A stretch of 64,000 bases of DNA from Rossellomorea aquimaris (GCF_020171925.1 NZ_JAIVAR010000006.1:62001-126000), one strand, 5' to 3'. Counted from the stretch's first letter, positions 1 to 9,461 are shown. Numbers and translations: made by a program. The notes: generated by a model from the letters alone, not told the origin.

Positions 1-1287
1 CAGGATTTCCCTGACGTCTTTTCCTATTAACTGCTCTTTATCAAGATGAAAGATCTTACTTGCTTCAGGATTCGCATCTACCACAACATAATGATGGTTC
101 GTCAGGAACAAACCATCCAGGGACCCCTCGAAGATCTTCCGGAATCGTTCTTCACTTTCCCTCAATTCCTTTTCCATTTGATAGCGCTCGCTGACATTCC
201 TGAAAATCGTCATATTGTACCCATCCACTGAATGGAGCTTTGAAGTGAATTCTAAATGCTTTAATTGATTGTTCGGCATCAGGAAGAGCACTTCGTCCCT
301 TACTGCGCCACTTTTATATAACTGCTCCATGACATGATCGAACTTCTGACTTTCAAGTGGGTAAACGAAATCTTTTATCTTCTTTGAAAGCAGTTCGGAA
401 AGGGAACACTCAAAGGTCTTCAGTGCAGATGCGTTTGCTTTTAAGACTCTTCCGTCCTGGTCCCAAAGGACGATAGCATCGATTGCTTCTTCGAAGAGTC
501 CTTTAAATAATTCTTCATTCCGCTTCACCTGGATTTCCATTTGTCTCTTTTCCGTTACATCCCTCAGGATCGCCATATGAAGCTTATGGTGGACAAAAGG
601 ACTCGTTGTGAATTCCACGATGGATATACCATTCTTCCCTTTGATCGGTATTTCCCCTCTTGCTTTCCTGTTATTTAATAGAAGCTCTTTGATCTTTTCT
701 ATTTTATAATGAGCGTTTTCCGGTATGAACGAACGAATATTGCGCGTAATAATATCTCTCTTGAACAGCCCTACTTGTTTGGAGAAAGCGTGATTCAGAT
801 CATTGATGTTTCCGTCTAGGTCGAACAGGACGATTCCTTCGGTTGCATTTTGAAAAATATTAGAAAGCAAATGAACATTCAAATGATCCTTCCGTTCATT
901 TTCCTTCGATTTAGTCACATCTTTAAAATATAAATAAGCACTAGTAGAAATGGTGGATTTTCTTAGAAGTAATTCAATGTGGATGATTTGATCGTCATCA
1001 GTGTTCATGAGTGATTCGTCTTCAAGGGATTGTCCGGACTCCATCACCTCTTGATAATGTGCAACGATCGGGGATGGCACGGAAGAAAAAAAAGAGCTGA
1101 ACAGCTTCCCTGTCAATGATACGAGCTCAGCCTTCAATGTTTTGCACGCTTCCTCATTCGCATAACATATCTTCATCCCATCATTGATGACAACCATAGC
1201 CATCGGTGACGCTAAGCAAATTTCCCTATCGATAGGATGACATTCTTCCTTAGAAACTCGGCTTTCCAGCTTACTGCTTTTAGTCAT
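1..1287 (-). CDS. Multi-PAS-domain sensor protein, 3' end outside the window
   Basis: The reverse strand is open from an ATG at 1287 (preceded by GGGGGATG) to the left edge, giving 429 codons without a stop. The translation shows successive PAS-type modules at roughly residues 20-125, 130-250, 255-370 and from 380 onward, with repeated linkers such as RDVTEKRQME and RNVSERYQME that are typical of PAS/PAC borders. The protein is presumably cytoplasmic, since no membrane segment is visible. The output domain (histidine kinase, GGDEF/EAL or other) lies beyond the edge, so sporulation kinase versus c-di-GMP enzyme cannot be decided here. Confidence 0.85.
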   Translation of the reverse strand, partial: MTKSSKLESRVSKEECHPIDREICLASPMAMVVINDGMKICYANEEACKTLKAELVSLTGKLFSSFFSSVPSPIVAHYQEVMESGQSLEDESLMNTDDDQIIHIELLLRKSTISTSAYLYFKDVTKSKENERKDHLNVHLLSNIFQNATEGIVLFDLDGNINDLNHAFSKQVGLFKRDIITRNIRSFIPENAHYKIEKIKELLLNNRKARGEIPIKGKNGISIVEFTTSPFVHHKLHMAILRDVTEKRQMEIQVKRNEELFKGLFEEAIDAIVLWDQDGRVLKANASALKTFECSLSELLSKKIKDFVYPLESQKFDHVMEQLYKSGAVRDEVLFLMPNNQLKHLEFTSKLHSVDGYNMTIFRNVSERYQMEKELRESEERFRKIFEGSLDGLFLTNHHYVVVDANPEASKIFHLDKEQLIGKDVREIL

Positions 1288-1462
1288 ATCTACATCCCCC
1301 TAAATTGTTAAGAGACGACTTAAGTCTCAACTACTATAATCTTCGAATAACACCAATGGTTTTTGGTGATAATTAACAGTGAAAATCAGGTTTCCTGCAT
1401 TGTATCCTAGGGTAGAAACTTAACTAGCATAGAATTCGAATGAAAAAAGACGGTGATGATGA

Positions 1463-2488
1463 ATGAAACAACGTGATTCTTACTTTGATAATGCAAAGTT
1501 TATCTTGATTTTCTTAGTTGTCTTCGGGCATTTAATACGGTCTTATATTGAGAGTGATCCTGTCGTCCTCTCACTTTACAAGACCATCTATACCTTTCAT
1601 ATGCCAGCATTTATATTGGTAGCTGGATTATTTGCTAAAGGATTCTACAAAGAAGGATATATAGGCAAGCTTGCAAAAAAACTCATACTTCCCTATATCT
1701 TGTTCCAGTTGATATACACCATTTATTACCATTTCTTATATGATAAATCGACTTTTGAACTGGATCCGTTGAATCCTCATTGGTCCTTATGGTTCCTTGT
1801 CAGCCTTTTCTGTTGGAACGCACTCTTATATGTGTTCATTAAATGGTTTAAATTCAAGCCTGTCGTGGGATTGTCCGTGGCATTCGGTCTTGGGTTGCTG
1901 ATTGGATTCGTAGATGAGATTTCAAACTATTTAAGTCTATCAAGAACGTTTGTATTCTTTCCATTCTTCTTGATGGGGTACTACATGGATAAGGAACAGT
2001 TCAGGTATTTTAAGACAAGCAAGGCCCGTGTGATGGCAGGGGTGATGGTCGTTCTTGTTTTCCTAGGGATGTACTACATTCCAGAGTTCTCAGATAAATG
2101 GTTGCTCGGCTCTAAGCCATATGGAGAGTTCAAATGGAATGATGTCACCAGCCTTGGAGTCAGGGCCATCGTCTATTCACTCAATATCGTAATGATCTTC
2201 AGCTTCTATTCGTTCGTACCGAGCAAAGAGCAATTCTTTACGAACTGGGGAAGATACACACTCTATGTCTACCTGCTTCACGGATTTATCATCCGCCTGT
2301 TCAGGGTGAGTGATTTAAAGGATAGCATCGAGCCCCGAACGGGCATTTTACTATTGCTGGCTGTATCGCTCCTTCTGACGATGGTTTTTTCGACGAAGTT
2401 CTTCACTTCCATAACACAGCCAATCATCGAGTTGAAGTCTACAAAGCTTCAAAAGGTCCTATCGAGAAGGGAAGTTAAAACAAGGTAA
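1463..2488 (+). CDS. Acyltransferase family 3 membrane protein
   Basis: This 341-residue polytopic protein has about ten hydrophobic segments. The N-terminal DNAK...FGH signature (D9, N10, H23) and the following FHMPAF motif are the hallmarks of acyltransferase_3 proteins, which move acyl groups onto extracellular sugars or cell-envelope polymers. It resembles the B. subtilis YkrP/YfiQ type in length and motif layout. The start is the ATG at 1463 behind GGTGATG. It is monocistronic, with a strong terminator about 145 bases downstream. The substrate is unknown. Confidence 0.85.
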   Translation: MKQRDSYFDNAKFILIFLVVFGHLIRSYIESDPVVLSLYKTIYTFHMPAFILVAGLFAKGFYKEGYIGKLAKKLILPYILFQLIYTIYYHFLYDKSTFELDPLNPHWSLWFLVSLFCWNALLYVFIKWFKFKPVVGLSVAFGLGLLIGFVDEISNYLSLSRTFVFFPFFLMGYYMDKEQFRYFKTSKARVMAGVMVVLVFLGMYYIPEFSDKWLLGSKPYGEFKWNDVTSLGVRAIVYSLNIVMIFSFYSFVPSKEQFFTNWGRYTLYVYLLHGFIIRLFRVSDLKDSIEPRTGILLLLAVSLLLTMVFSTKFFTSITQPIIELKSTKLQKVLSRREVKTR

Positions 2489-2926
2489 TTCCGTCAGCTG
2501 CTGTCAGTGAAGCATGACGGTATCTTACTTTGGTGCGCCGTTCATATTCCGTTCATTTAAAGGTTTGGGAAAAGCAGATTGGGAACTTTTTTCAAGTAAC
2601 CCTTTGCCTGCTTCTACCCTATATACACCGATAAAGGGCTGACCCATATAGAATGGGTCAGTCCCTTTTTTTTACAGCTATCGAGTTCTTTGTACGTTCT
2701 TAGCATCAAATGTCTAATCGTGGCATTATTCTTATTATATAATTCGGAACTTTTCCCTGAAATCCTTCTTATTCATCCATTAATTTCGAATTACTTTTAG
2801 ACAAATATTGAGCTTTTTCGCTAGCTCGGATAAAATGGGGAAAGCAGTCTTCTGCTTATGCTATCAAAATAAATCATCCAACTATTCTATTTTCGAATGA
2901 TACAGGAAAAGAAGGAGTTATTTTTA
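2489..2926. other. Intergenic stretch with one terminator
   Basis: There is no convincing gene here. It contains a weak inverted repeat (CCGTCA...TGACGG) just after the acyltransferase gene, the strong terminator at 2634-2672, and about 250 bases of AT-rich DNA that should hold the promoter of the radical SAM gene. Confidence 0.6.
2634..2672 (+). terminator. Rho-independent terminator
   Basis: A GGGCTGACCCAT/ATGGGTCAGTCCC hairpin with a 4-base loop is followed by an eight-T run. It ends the acyltransferase transcript. Confidence 0.9.
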
Positions 2927-4660
2927 ATGAAGAAAGTCGTATTAAGTACGTTAAACGCAAAGTATATCCATACAAACCTTGCGATACGTTGTTTAAAAGC
3001 CTATATAGAGCCTGAATATCAAGCTGAACTGGCAGAGTATACAATAAAGGACCCTATTCTCAACATCGCGACCGATCTCTTCTCAAAAAAACCGGATATC
3101 ATTGGATTCAGTTGCTATATCTGGAACATCGAAGAGACGATCAAAGTAATTCAAGTTCTGAGAAAAATCCTCCCGGATGTGAAGATTGTCCTTGGCGGTC
3201 CAGAGGTGACATATGATGTTCCCTATTGGCTCGATCGCTTGAGGGGCGAAGTGGATTTCATTGTGTTGGGGGAAGGAGAGGAAACGTTAAAACAGCTCCT
3301 GGATCAGGCGCATGGTGATGAAGATTGGTCACAAGTCCATGGGATTGCTTACTTGGAAGGTGATAAGCCGGTGGTCAAACCACAACAAAACAAAATCGAT
3401 CTGCGTGAGGTCCCATCGCCATTCAGGTTTGAGGAAGATCTTCCCCATCTATCAAAGAGGGTAACCTATATTGAAACGAGCAGGGGCTGTCCCTTCAGGT
3501 GTCAATTCTGCTTGTCTTCCATTGAAGTTGGTGTAAGGTACTTTGACAGGGAGAAAGTTAAGGATGATATCCGCTTCTTGATGAAAAATGGTGCGAAGAC
3601 GATAAAATTCGTTGACCGTACATTCAATATCAGCAGAAGTTATGCAATGGAGATGTTCCGTTTCCTGATAGACGAACATTTACCAGGAACGGTTTTCCAA
3701 TTTGAAATAACCGCAGACATCATGCGGCCTGAAGTCATCGAATTCCTTAACCAAGAGGCCCCTGCTGGATTGTTCAGGTTTGAAATCGGCGTACAATCAA
3801 CCAATGATGAAACAAATGACCTTGTCATGAGGAAACAAAACTACAAGAAGCTCACCCGGACGGTCACCATGGTGAAGGATGGCGGTAAAATCGACCAGCA
3901 TCTGGATTTGATTGCAGGTCTTCCCGAAGAAGATTATCATTCATTCAGGAAAACCTTTAATGACGTGTTTGAGCTGCGCCCTGAAGAACTTCAATTGGGC
4001 TTTTTGAAAATGCTTAGAGGAACAGGACTTAGAATAAGGGCAAATGATCACAATTACATCTATATGAATCACTCTCCATATGAAATACTTGGTAACAATG
4101 TATTATCATTTGATGACATCCTAAGAATCAAACAGGTTGAAGATGTACTTGAGAAGTATTGGAATGATCATCGAATGGATGGAACCATAGAATACCTTGT
4201 TACGGAGTGCTTTGAAACGCCATTTGACTTCTTTCAAGCATTCGGTTCCTATTGGGAAAGCCGTGGATGGTCTAGGATCGGCCATCAATTGGAAGACCTA
4301 TTCAAGAGACTGCATGAATTCCTTTCTTCACATGGATCTTTCAATATGGAAGTCATCGAAAGCCTTATGAAGCTTGACTATTTAAACAATCAAAGGTACA
4401 AGCCTCGTAAGCCTTGGTGGACACATGAATTGACAAAGGAAGAACGCTCATCCATCTATCAGGAACTATTGCAAACACCACAGATAGCCGGGAATGAATA
4501 CATGGAGTTGAACCTTTCGGAAAAGGAACTATATAAACACACACTCCTGGAGTCCATTGTGTCACGAAATGGCGAGGAACACTATGTACTTGCTTACTTC
4601 GAACCATCAACGGGTCAATCCACCCTGTTCATGATTGAGAAGGAGCTTGTGTCCAACTAA
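2927..4660 (+). CDS. B12-binding-domain radical SAM protein (DUF4080 type)
   Basis: I start this 577-residue protein at the ATG at 2927, because AAGGAG lies 9 bases before it; the in-frame ATG at 2897 has no ribosome site. The N-terminal 140 residues have the cobalamin-binding-like fold pattern (FSCYIWN, LGGPEVTYD, VLGEGEET) seen in B12-type radical SAM enzymes. The radical SAM cluster is C188-x3-C192-x2-C195 within ETSRGCPFRCQFC. A C-terminal extension of about 200 residues matches the DUF4080 layout. The reaction is unknown; methyl transfer or tRNA/lipid modification are guesses. A terminator follows directly. Confidence 0.85.
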   Translation: MKKVVLSTLNAKYIHTNLAIRCLKAYIEPEYQAELAEYTIKDPILNIATDLFSKKPDIIGFSCYIWNIEETIKVIQVLRKILPDVKIVLGGPEVTYDVPYWLDRLRGEVDFIVLGEGEETLKQLLDQAHGDEDWSQVHGIAYLEGDKPVVKPQQNKIDLREVPSPFRFEEDLPHLSKRVTYIETSRGCPFRCQFCLSSIEVGVRYFDREKVKDDIRFLMKNGAKTIKFVDRTFNISRSYAMEMFRFLIDEHLPGTVFQFEITADIMRPEVIEFLNQEAPAGLFRFEIGVQSTNDETNDLVMRKQNYKKLTRTVTMVKDGGKIDQHLDLIAGLPEEDYHSFRKTFNDVFELRPEELQLGFLKMLRGTGLRIRANDHNYIYMNHSPYEILGNNVLSFDDILRIKQVEDVLEKYWNDHRMDGTIEYLVTECFETPFDFFQAFGSYWESRGWSRIGHQLEDLFKRLHEFLSSHGSFNMEVIESLMKLDYLNNQRYKPRKPWWTHELTKEERSSIYQELLQTPQIAGNEYMELNLSEKELYKHTLLESIVSRNGEEHYVLAYFEPSTGQSTLFMIEKELVSN

Positions 4661-4664
4661 AACA

Positions 4665-4697
4665 AAGTGCTGAGCGAGATCGCTCAGCACTTTTTCT
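4665..4697 (+). terminator. Terminator, probably bidirectional
   Basis: AAGTGCTGAGCGA/TCGCTCAGCACTT with a three-base loop, followed by TTTTTC. It ends the radical SAM gene and overlaps the stop codon of the convergent small ORF that ends at 4684. Confidence 0.85.
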
Positions 4698-4812
4698 TGC
4701 TTTCTTTTCGTTTTGCATGATCCTTCATTGAAGATTCGATGAGTTTGGCTGCATTGACATCTCCGAATTCCTGACCAAATTCTTCACGTGGGACTTCTTT
4801 TTTCTTTTTCAT
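4684..4812 (-). CDS. Small basic ORF (42 aa), coupled to the ORF upstream
   Basis: The 42-residue product starts MKKKKEVPREEFGQEFGDVN and is rich in Lys and Glu. Its ATG overlaps the stop of the 53-residue ORF as TGATG, so translation would be coupled. The EFGQEFGD-NAAK pattern plus a basic tail recalls the repeat of gamma-type SASPs, but only weakly. It could also be the displaced second half of a frameshifted gene. No firm family assignment. Confidence 0.4.
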   Translation of the reverse strand: MKKKKEVPREEFGQEFGDVNAAKLIESSMKDHAKRKESKKKC

Positions 4813-4973
4813 CAGCTTCTGCCCTTCATCCCTTTGGCGGAATTCCTATTTTTCCTTTTGCTTGCATCTTCACCATGTGTGTATTCTGCAGCAAATTCGG
4901 TTTCTTGTTTATTCTTCAGTGGAGTTTTATTATTCTTTTCAGCGGCGTCATGCTGTGCTTTACGTTTTGCCAT
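4812..4973 (-). CDS. Small hydrophilic protein (53 aa), possibly gamma-SASP-like
   Basis: A strong AAAGGAGCT ribosome site precedes the ATG at 4973. The product MAKRKAQHDAAEKNNK... is Lys/Asn/Glu-rich, and residues 22-47 hold TEFAAE followed by KRKNRNSAKG. That resembles the GPR-sensitive TEFA-E...KKQN-SAK unit of gamma-type small acid-soluble spore proteins. The match is short and from memory. It is followed by a coupled 42-residue ORF with a second EF-type motif. Confidence 0.5.
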   Translation of the reverse strand: MAKRKAQHDAAEKNNKTPLKNKQETEFAAEYTHGEDASKRKNRNSAKGMKGRS

Positions 4974-5092
4974 CTAAATCAGCTCCTTTGTACCTTTACT
5001 TTCCCCCGTGATCCCCTAGCTAATACAGCAAAAAGAATGAATAAATGGAGTCTTTTACCGAAAACTAAAAAAAAATAGAATGAGGAAATAAA

Positions 5093-5617
5093 ATGATACT
5101 TGTCTTTTTACTCTTTTATACATTCCTGGGTTGGAGGTTTGGTAATTGGAAGGAGTTCCCTACTTTCTACCCTACGATGCTTTTCTTCATCATCGGGGAC
5201 CTGCTTTCTCAATTTCTTTTATTTGACTATCCGATGTGGAAGTTTCAGTCAAGTGATTTCATTTCACAAAGCTTACATTTGAACCACACAATCATCGCTT
5301 TATTAAAAATGTTGATACAATATACCTCCACTGTTGCCATATTTATCGGGCGCCTGCCTGATACGCTTCCCAAAAAGATTTTATGGGTGCTTTTATGGAG
5401 CGGTATTTATGCGATCACTGAAGGCATGACATATGCATTTGGCATCATGACGTATCATCACGGGTGGCATTTCGGGTGGGATCTTGTCTTCACGGTCATG
5501 ATGTTCACCATGCTCATCATCCATCATAAAAATCCCATTCTCGCTTGGGCCGCCTCGCTGCCCATTATAATAGCACTGTGGGTAATCTTTGATATTCCTT
5601 ATTCTGTATTAAAATGA
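5093..5617 (+). CDS. CBO0543-family membrane protein
   Basis: This 174-residue protein has five to six hydrophobic helices and the sequence style of the CBO0543 family (WRFGNWKEFPTFYPTMLF; HHGWHFGWDLVFT). That family is widespread and uncharacterised in spore-forming Firmicutes. The start is the ATG at 5093 behind TGAGGAAATAAA. It is monocistronic. The function is unknown. Confidence 0.7.
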   Translation: MILVFLLFYTFLGWRFGNWKEFPTFYPTMLFFIIGDLLSQFLLFDYPMWKFQSSDFISQSLHLNHTIIALLKMLIQYTSTVAIFIGRLPDTLPKKILWVLLWSGIYAITEGMTYAFGIMTYHHGWHFGWDLVFTVMMFTMLIIHHKNPILAWAASLPIIIALWVIFDIPYSVLK

Positions 5618-5678
5618 ACGGGGTTAATTGAATTATACATACATGGATGCACATTGACTGCAAAGTTTAAAAGGGGAC

Positions 5679-5712
5679 AAAAAAAAAAACGGTGTCAATA
5701 TAACACCGTTTA
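5679..5712 (-). terminator. Terminator of the Ktr gene
   Basis: Read on the minus strand it is AAACGGTGT/ACACCGTTT with a 6-base loop and a ten-T run. Confidence 0.9.
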
Positions 5713-5713
5713 A

Positions 5714-7066
5714 TCAGCCGATAATCACTCTCTCTTTTGGATAGTGGTAATTTGCCGTTTTCTCCTTCCCCCCAATCATAAACAGGAACGATAGGATTCC
5801 CACTCGACCTATGAACATCAAAAGGATAATGACACATTTCCCCAAGGTCGAGAGTTCGGAAGTAATCCCCAGGGACAATCCCGTTGTACCAAAGGCGGAT
5901 GCCACCTCAAATATGATTTCAATCAGTGTATGCTCCTCTGATAACGTTAGGATGATGACGGAAACAAAACACATGAACACCGCAACAATGGTCACAACCA
6001 GTGACTTGATGATATCTTGCTCATGGATTTCCCTTCTGAACACTTTGATCGTCTGGTTTCCCCTTGCAAAATGAAAGATAAATAAAATGTTCAGTGCCAG
6101 TGTCGTCGTTCTTATACCACCCCCAACGGAACTCGGGGAGGCTCCGATAAACATCAACCCGCTCAACAATAAAAGAGTAGATGTTGAAAACTCAGCAACA
6201 TTCATCGTTGACAGGCCTCCGCTACGGGTTGAGGCCGACTGGAATAAAGCATAAAAAAAGGACTCATGCCAAACCATACCACTAAAAAAATGGTTATATT
6301 CAAGAAGGATGATCATCACTGTTCCAAATAGTAACAAACACCCGAATGTCAAGGTCGTAATTTTGGTGAACAAAGAGAAATGATGCTTGCTACGTTTATT
6401 ATTCATCAGGAAATCTTTTGTCTCGATGAGAACCGGGAATCCGATGGCACCCATTGTAATCAAGATGATTGTAACAAACTGCACGAAATAGTCGTGGCTG
6501 AATGGAATTAGAGATTGTCCGGTTATATCAAAACCCGCATTTGTTGTCGCGCTGACTGATGCGAATAATCCGTGAATGAATGCTTCCTGCCACGTTTGAT
6601 AATACCCCAGGAAATACACTCCCAAGGTGATGCCCCCTATGATTTCAATGATGATGATCAGGAGGAGAATTTGCTTTAGCAAATTCACCAGACCGGATAG
6701 ATTGGTCTGATTTTGATCAGTCATGATTAATTGACGTTCTTTAAGACCGATCTTCTTTCCTACAAGCAGCCAGAAGAACGTTCCTACTGCCATGACCCCA
6801 ATTCCACCGAACTGAAGGACGAAGATCAGAAGGAAGATCCCGGTCGTACTGAAGGTATCTGCCGTATTTACAACCGTAAGGCCGGTGACACTCACTGCAC
6901 TTACCGAAGTGAATACCGCATCAATAAAGTTCCAATCGACTCCCTGCTTGTGTGCAACTGGCAGACTTAATAATATCGTTGCGACGGTCACTGCAAGAAG
7001 ATAATATGCGACTATCACTTGAGCTGGCGTCAACTTATTTATTCTGGACCGTAATGTAAACCACAT
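5714..7066 (-). CDS. TrkH/KtrB-family potassium uptake channel subunit
   Basis: This is the membrane subunit of a Ktr K+ transporter, four repeated M1-P-M2 units. The selectivity-filter strands are visible as SVTGLTV, TNAGF, TRSGGL and GTTGLS. I choose the ATG at 7066 (450 aa, start MWFTLRSRINK), because AGGGAA lies 6 bases before it and the length equals KtrB/KtrD; an ATG at 7087 is the alternative. No cytosolic KtrA/KtrC gene lies next to it, which fits an orphan KtrD-like subunit better than KtrB. Confidence 0.9.
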   Translation of the reverse strand: MWFTLRSRINKLTPAQVIVAYYLLAVTVATILLSLPVAHKQGVDWNFIDAVFTSVSAVSVTGLTVVNTADTFSTTGIFLLIFVLQFGGIGVMAVGTFFWLLVGKKIGLKERQLIMTDQNQTNLSGLVNLLKQILLLIIIIEIIGGITLGVYFLGYYQTWQEAFIHGLFASVSATTNAGFDITGQSLIPFSHDYFVQFVTIILITMGAIGFPVLIETKDFLMNNKRSKHHFSLFTKITTLTFGCLLLFGTVMIILLEYNHFFSGMVWHESFFYALFQSASTRSGGLSTMNVAEFSTSTLLLLSGLMFIGASPSSVGGGIRTTTLALNILFIFHFARGNQTIKVFRREIHEQDIIKSLVVTIVAVFMCFVSVIILTLSEEHTLIEIIFEVASAFGTTGLSLGITSELSTLGKCVIILLMFIGRVGILSFLFMIGGKEKTANYHYPKERVIIG

Positions 7067-7135
7067 ATGTACTTCCCTTTCAAACATAATTCCTTGCTAA
7101 ATCTATATTAAATAAAACAAGCATGGAAAGAAAGT

Positions 7136-7159
7136 AAAAATGGGATATTCCATTTTTTT
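7136..7159. terminator. Hairpin with T-run in the Ktr leader
   Basis: AAAAATGG/CCATTTTT flanks a short loop 70 bases upstream of the Ktr start and has A/T runs on both sides. It could be an attenuator of the Ktr gene, but no aptamer is recognisable next to it. Confidence 0.35.
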
Positions 7160-7286
7160 ATTTCCGCTTTCTTTCCAATGACCGCTAATCCAATAAATAA
7201 TTTCCACTTATTAAACCATTGAATTGACGGATACTACTCATACGGAAGCAGTAATGCTTCACGTAAACGAAAAGGAGGAACTCATC

Positions 7287-7484
7287 ATGGCTAGAAGCAG
7301 CAATAAATTATTGGTGCCAGGTGTTGAGCAGTATCTTGATCAAGTGAAATATGAGATTGCTCAAGAATTTGGTGTGACACTCGGATCTGACACTGTGGCA
7401 CGTTCTAACGGATCTGTCGGTGGAGAAATAACGAAACGCCTTGTACAGCAGGCTCAATCACAGCTTGGCGGACAAACTAAATAA
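7287..7484 (+). CDS. sspD: Alpha/beta-type small acid-soluble spore protein, SspD-like
   Basis: The 65-residue product starts at the ATG behind AAAGGAGGAACTCATC. It shows the whole alpha/beta SASP pattern: LVPGVEQ-LDQ, the GPR protease site [24 protein letters not shown] and KRLVQQAQ. It coats spore DNA and protects it from UV and heat, and is degraded by GPR at germination. It agrees with B. subtilis SspD over nearly its whole length, as I recall that sequence. Expression should be forespore-specific (SigG); I could not place a clean SigG promoter. Confidence 0.95.
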   Translation: MARSSNKLLVPGVEQYLDQVKYEIAQEFGVTLGSDTVARSNGSVGGEITKRLVQQAQSQLGGQTK

Positions 7485-7539
7485 TGTGGATACTACCCGG
7501 CCGGGATCTACCCTGGCCGACTTACATATTAAAAACAAA

Positions 7540-7583
7540 AAGGTAAATCCCCTGTTCATGGGATTTACCTTTCTTTTTTAACG
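7540..7583. terminator. Bidirectional terminator between sspD and rsgI
   Basis: AGGTAAATCCC/GGGATTTACCT has A-runs on the left and TTTCTTTTTT on the right, serving both converging genes. Confidence 0.85.
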
Positions 7584-7599
7584 GGTCTATAGAAATGGA

Positions 7600-8709
7600 T
7601 CAACGGTCTTTGTTTTTTCCGTTACCGTCATTCCCTTTATGTTGACCATTATTTTGTTTCTCTTTTTGTTGCTCTTTCTTATGTTCATTTTCTTTATTGT
7701 CGTGGTCATCTTTTTTGTAATCATGGTTTTGCGATGAGTTTACCTTTTCGTTCGTGCCTTGATTCGGATGATCGTCGCCTTTAGGCGTAGATGTTGATCG
7801 TCCCTTATTTGGATTTTCACGATTTTCTGATCGTTGTTTATCCTTATTTTTTTGACCATTTTGATTATGCTGATTTTCATGCACTTTCGAATCCGGCTGA
7901 GGTTTCAACTCAGGTTGCTCATCCGTACGTTTGTCATCCTTATTTAATACCGGCTTTTCTTGGATTGGCTTAGAATCGCTGTCTGCTTTTTGGTTCGGTT
8001 CATCACCGACCGTTGATTCATGCGTCTTTTTCTTTTCATTCTCTGCTTCATCTTTTAAAAGTTTTCCTGCAGTGACGCCTTTTTGGATGGCTTTTTCACG
8101 GATTGCTTCCGTCGTTTCTTCCATGATGATCTCGGCGTTGTGCTGTTGATTATATTCACTTACAAATGCTGTGAGTCCTTCCACAAGTGAAGAGCGCATT
8201 TCTTTTTCAGGTTTTTTGGTGAACGTCGATGTCATCCACACATGTTGCCCCTTTTTCAAGTATCCCATTTTTTCACTCAAACTGAGGATATCTGCCGTCA
8301 CTTCCCGGACATCATCGTGCTCCCAATCCTTTAGCTTCTTTAAGAGGATTTCACCGTCATCATTAAATGGCGTAATGTCTATGACTTCTTGTTCTTTATT
8401 TAACGAAAGCTCCAGACTTGGATTGATATCAACTGACACATACGCATAAGCTTTATTCCCATTAAAGATTGTACTCGCAAAAAAGGCTAGCATGAAAATC
8501 GCTGCTGTCAGAATGGATGCTGTGGCCTTCCAATTCTTCCATTTCCCCTTCACAGCATTTCTGCTGGATTGCCTTAGAGGTTGGAAATGGATTTCTTCTC
8601 CAATGGCATAGTCCAAGTTGGGTGTTCTTTTTCCATTCATAAACTGTCCGTCCGGCGTCATCATAATGAGTACATCACGTCTTATTTCCATAATGATCCC
8701 TTTTTTCAT
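7600..8709 (-). CDS. rsgI: Anti-sigma-I factor RsgI
   Basis: Residues 1-57 form the cytoplasmic RsgI N-terminal domain (MKKGIIMEI, TPDGQF motif) that binds SigI. One membrane helix lies at about 62-83, followed by the extracellular RsgI domain with YAYVSVDINPSLELSLN (85-200). From about residue 215 the protein is a low-complexity Lys/Asn/His/Gln-rich tail. The 369-residue length is close to B. subtilis RsgI. The ATG at 8709 overlaps the sigI stop (ATGA), so the two are cotranscribed and coupled. Confidence 0.92.
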   Translation of the reverse strand: MKKGIIMEIRRDVLIMMTPDGQFMNGKRTPNLDYAIGEEIHFQPLRQSSRNAVKGKWKNWKATASILTAAIFMLAFFASTIFNGNKAYAYVSVDINPSLELSLNKEQEVIDITPFNDDGEILLKKLKDWEHDDVREVTADILSLSEKMGYLKKGQHVWMTSTFTKKPEKEMRSSLVEGLTAFVSEYNQQHNAEIIMEETTEAIREKAIQKGVTAGKLLKDEAENEKKKTHESTVGDEPNQKADSDSKPIQEKPVLNKDDKRTDEQPELKPQPDSKVHENQHNQNGQKNKDKQRSENRENPNKGRSTSTPKGDDHPNQGTNEKVNSSQNHDYKKDDHDNKENEHKKEQQKEKQNNGQHKGNDGNGKNKDR

Positions 8710-9461
8710 CTATCTACACGCCCTTTTAAGTAATCCTTTAAATACACATAATCCCCTGCCATGATCAATGAAATGGCAATTATGTACTTTCTATTTCTCT
8801 CAATCGTCTTTCTGCTGACGTTCACCTGTTTCTCTAGTTTTTTTATCGGTAAACGTTTTTTTTCAATCAGGTAATCCATTAAGTCGGTTGACGTGACGAC
8901 TGTCCTTGCAATCTGAATTGCATTCAGTCTGGCATCCTCATGTTTCGGTGACTGGTCGACAAGATCCATGAATGACAGTTTATAGTGAGTAAGCTGATCT
9001 TGAAAAGCGATGATTTCTTCTCTTCTTTTCAAGCTGTCTTCCTGTTTTTCATATTCCTCGACGGAAACGACTTGCTCAATCGTCAAAGCGCCGGTTTCAT
9101 CCTCATCATCCAGCAGATTCCGATCAATGCTGATATCCTGTAACTTCCCATTTTTACGGATGTAATCAATGACCTTCCGTTTGATGATCACTTCTGCAAA
9201 GCTGATCATGGACGCACCACGCTCTTGATTATAGCTAAAGATGGCATCATGAAAAGCTATGAGGCCGATGCTGAATTCATCATCACTTTCGTATATATAT
9301 CTCTTGCAAACAGAAGAGACGGTTTTTTTTATAAACGGTTTATAATCATCTATTATCTTATTGAGCAACTCCTCATCACCTTGTTGAATCTCGATGACAG
9401 CGTCTTCCAGCGATGAGTTATTCTTTTTCTTTGTTAGTAGAAATAATAATAAATTCAGCAT
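8706..9461 (-). CDS. sigI: RNA polymerase sigma factor SigI
   Basis: This 251-residue sigma-70-like factor has the region 2 core (FSIGLIAFHDAIFSYN, SFAEVIIKRKVIDYIRK) and a C-terminal helix-turn-helix (KKLEKQVNVSRKTIERNRKY). In Bacillus it directs heat- and envelope-stress genes and is held at the membrane by RsgI. I prefer the ATG at 9461, behind GGGGTGAG, over the upstream TTG at 9482, and this gives the length of B. subtilis SigI. A SigA-type promoter lies directly upstream. Confidence 0.92.
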   Translation of the reverse strand: MLNLLLFLLTKKKNNSSLEDAVIEIQQGDEELLNKIIDDYKPFIKKTVSSVCKRYIYESDDEFSIGLIAFHDAIFSYNQERGASMISFAEVIIKRKVIDYIRKNGKLQDISIDRNLLDDEDETGALTIEQVVSVEEYEKQEDSLKRREEIIAFQDQLTHYKLSFMDLVDQSPKHEDARLNAIQIARTVVTSTDLMDYLIEKKRLPIKKLEKQVNVSRKTIERNRKYIIAISLIMAGDYVYLKDYLKGRVDR

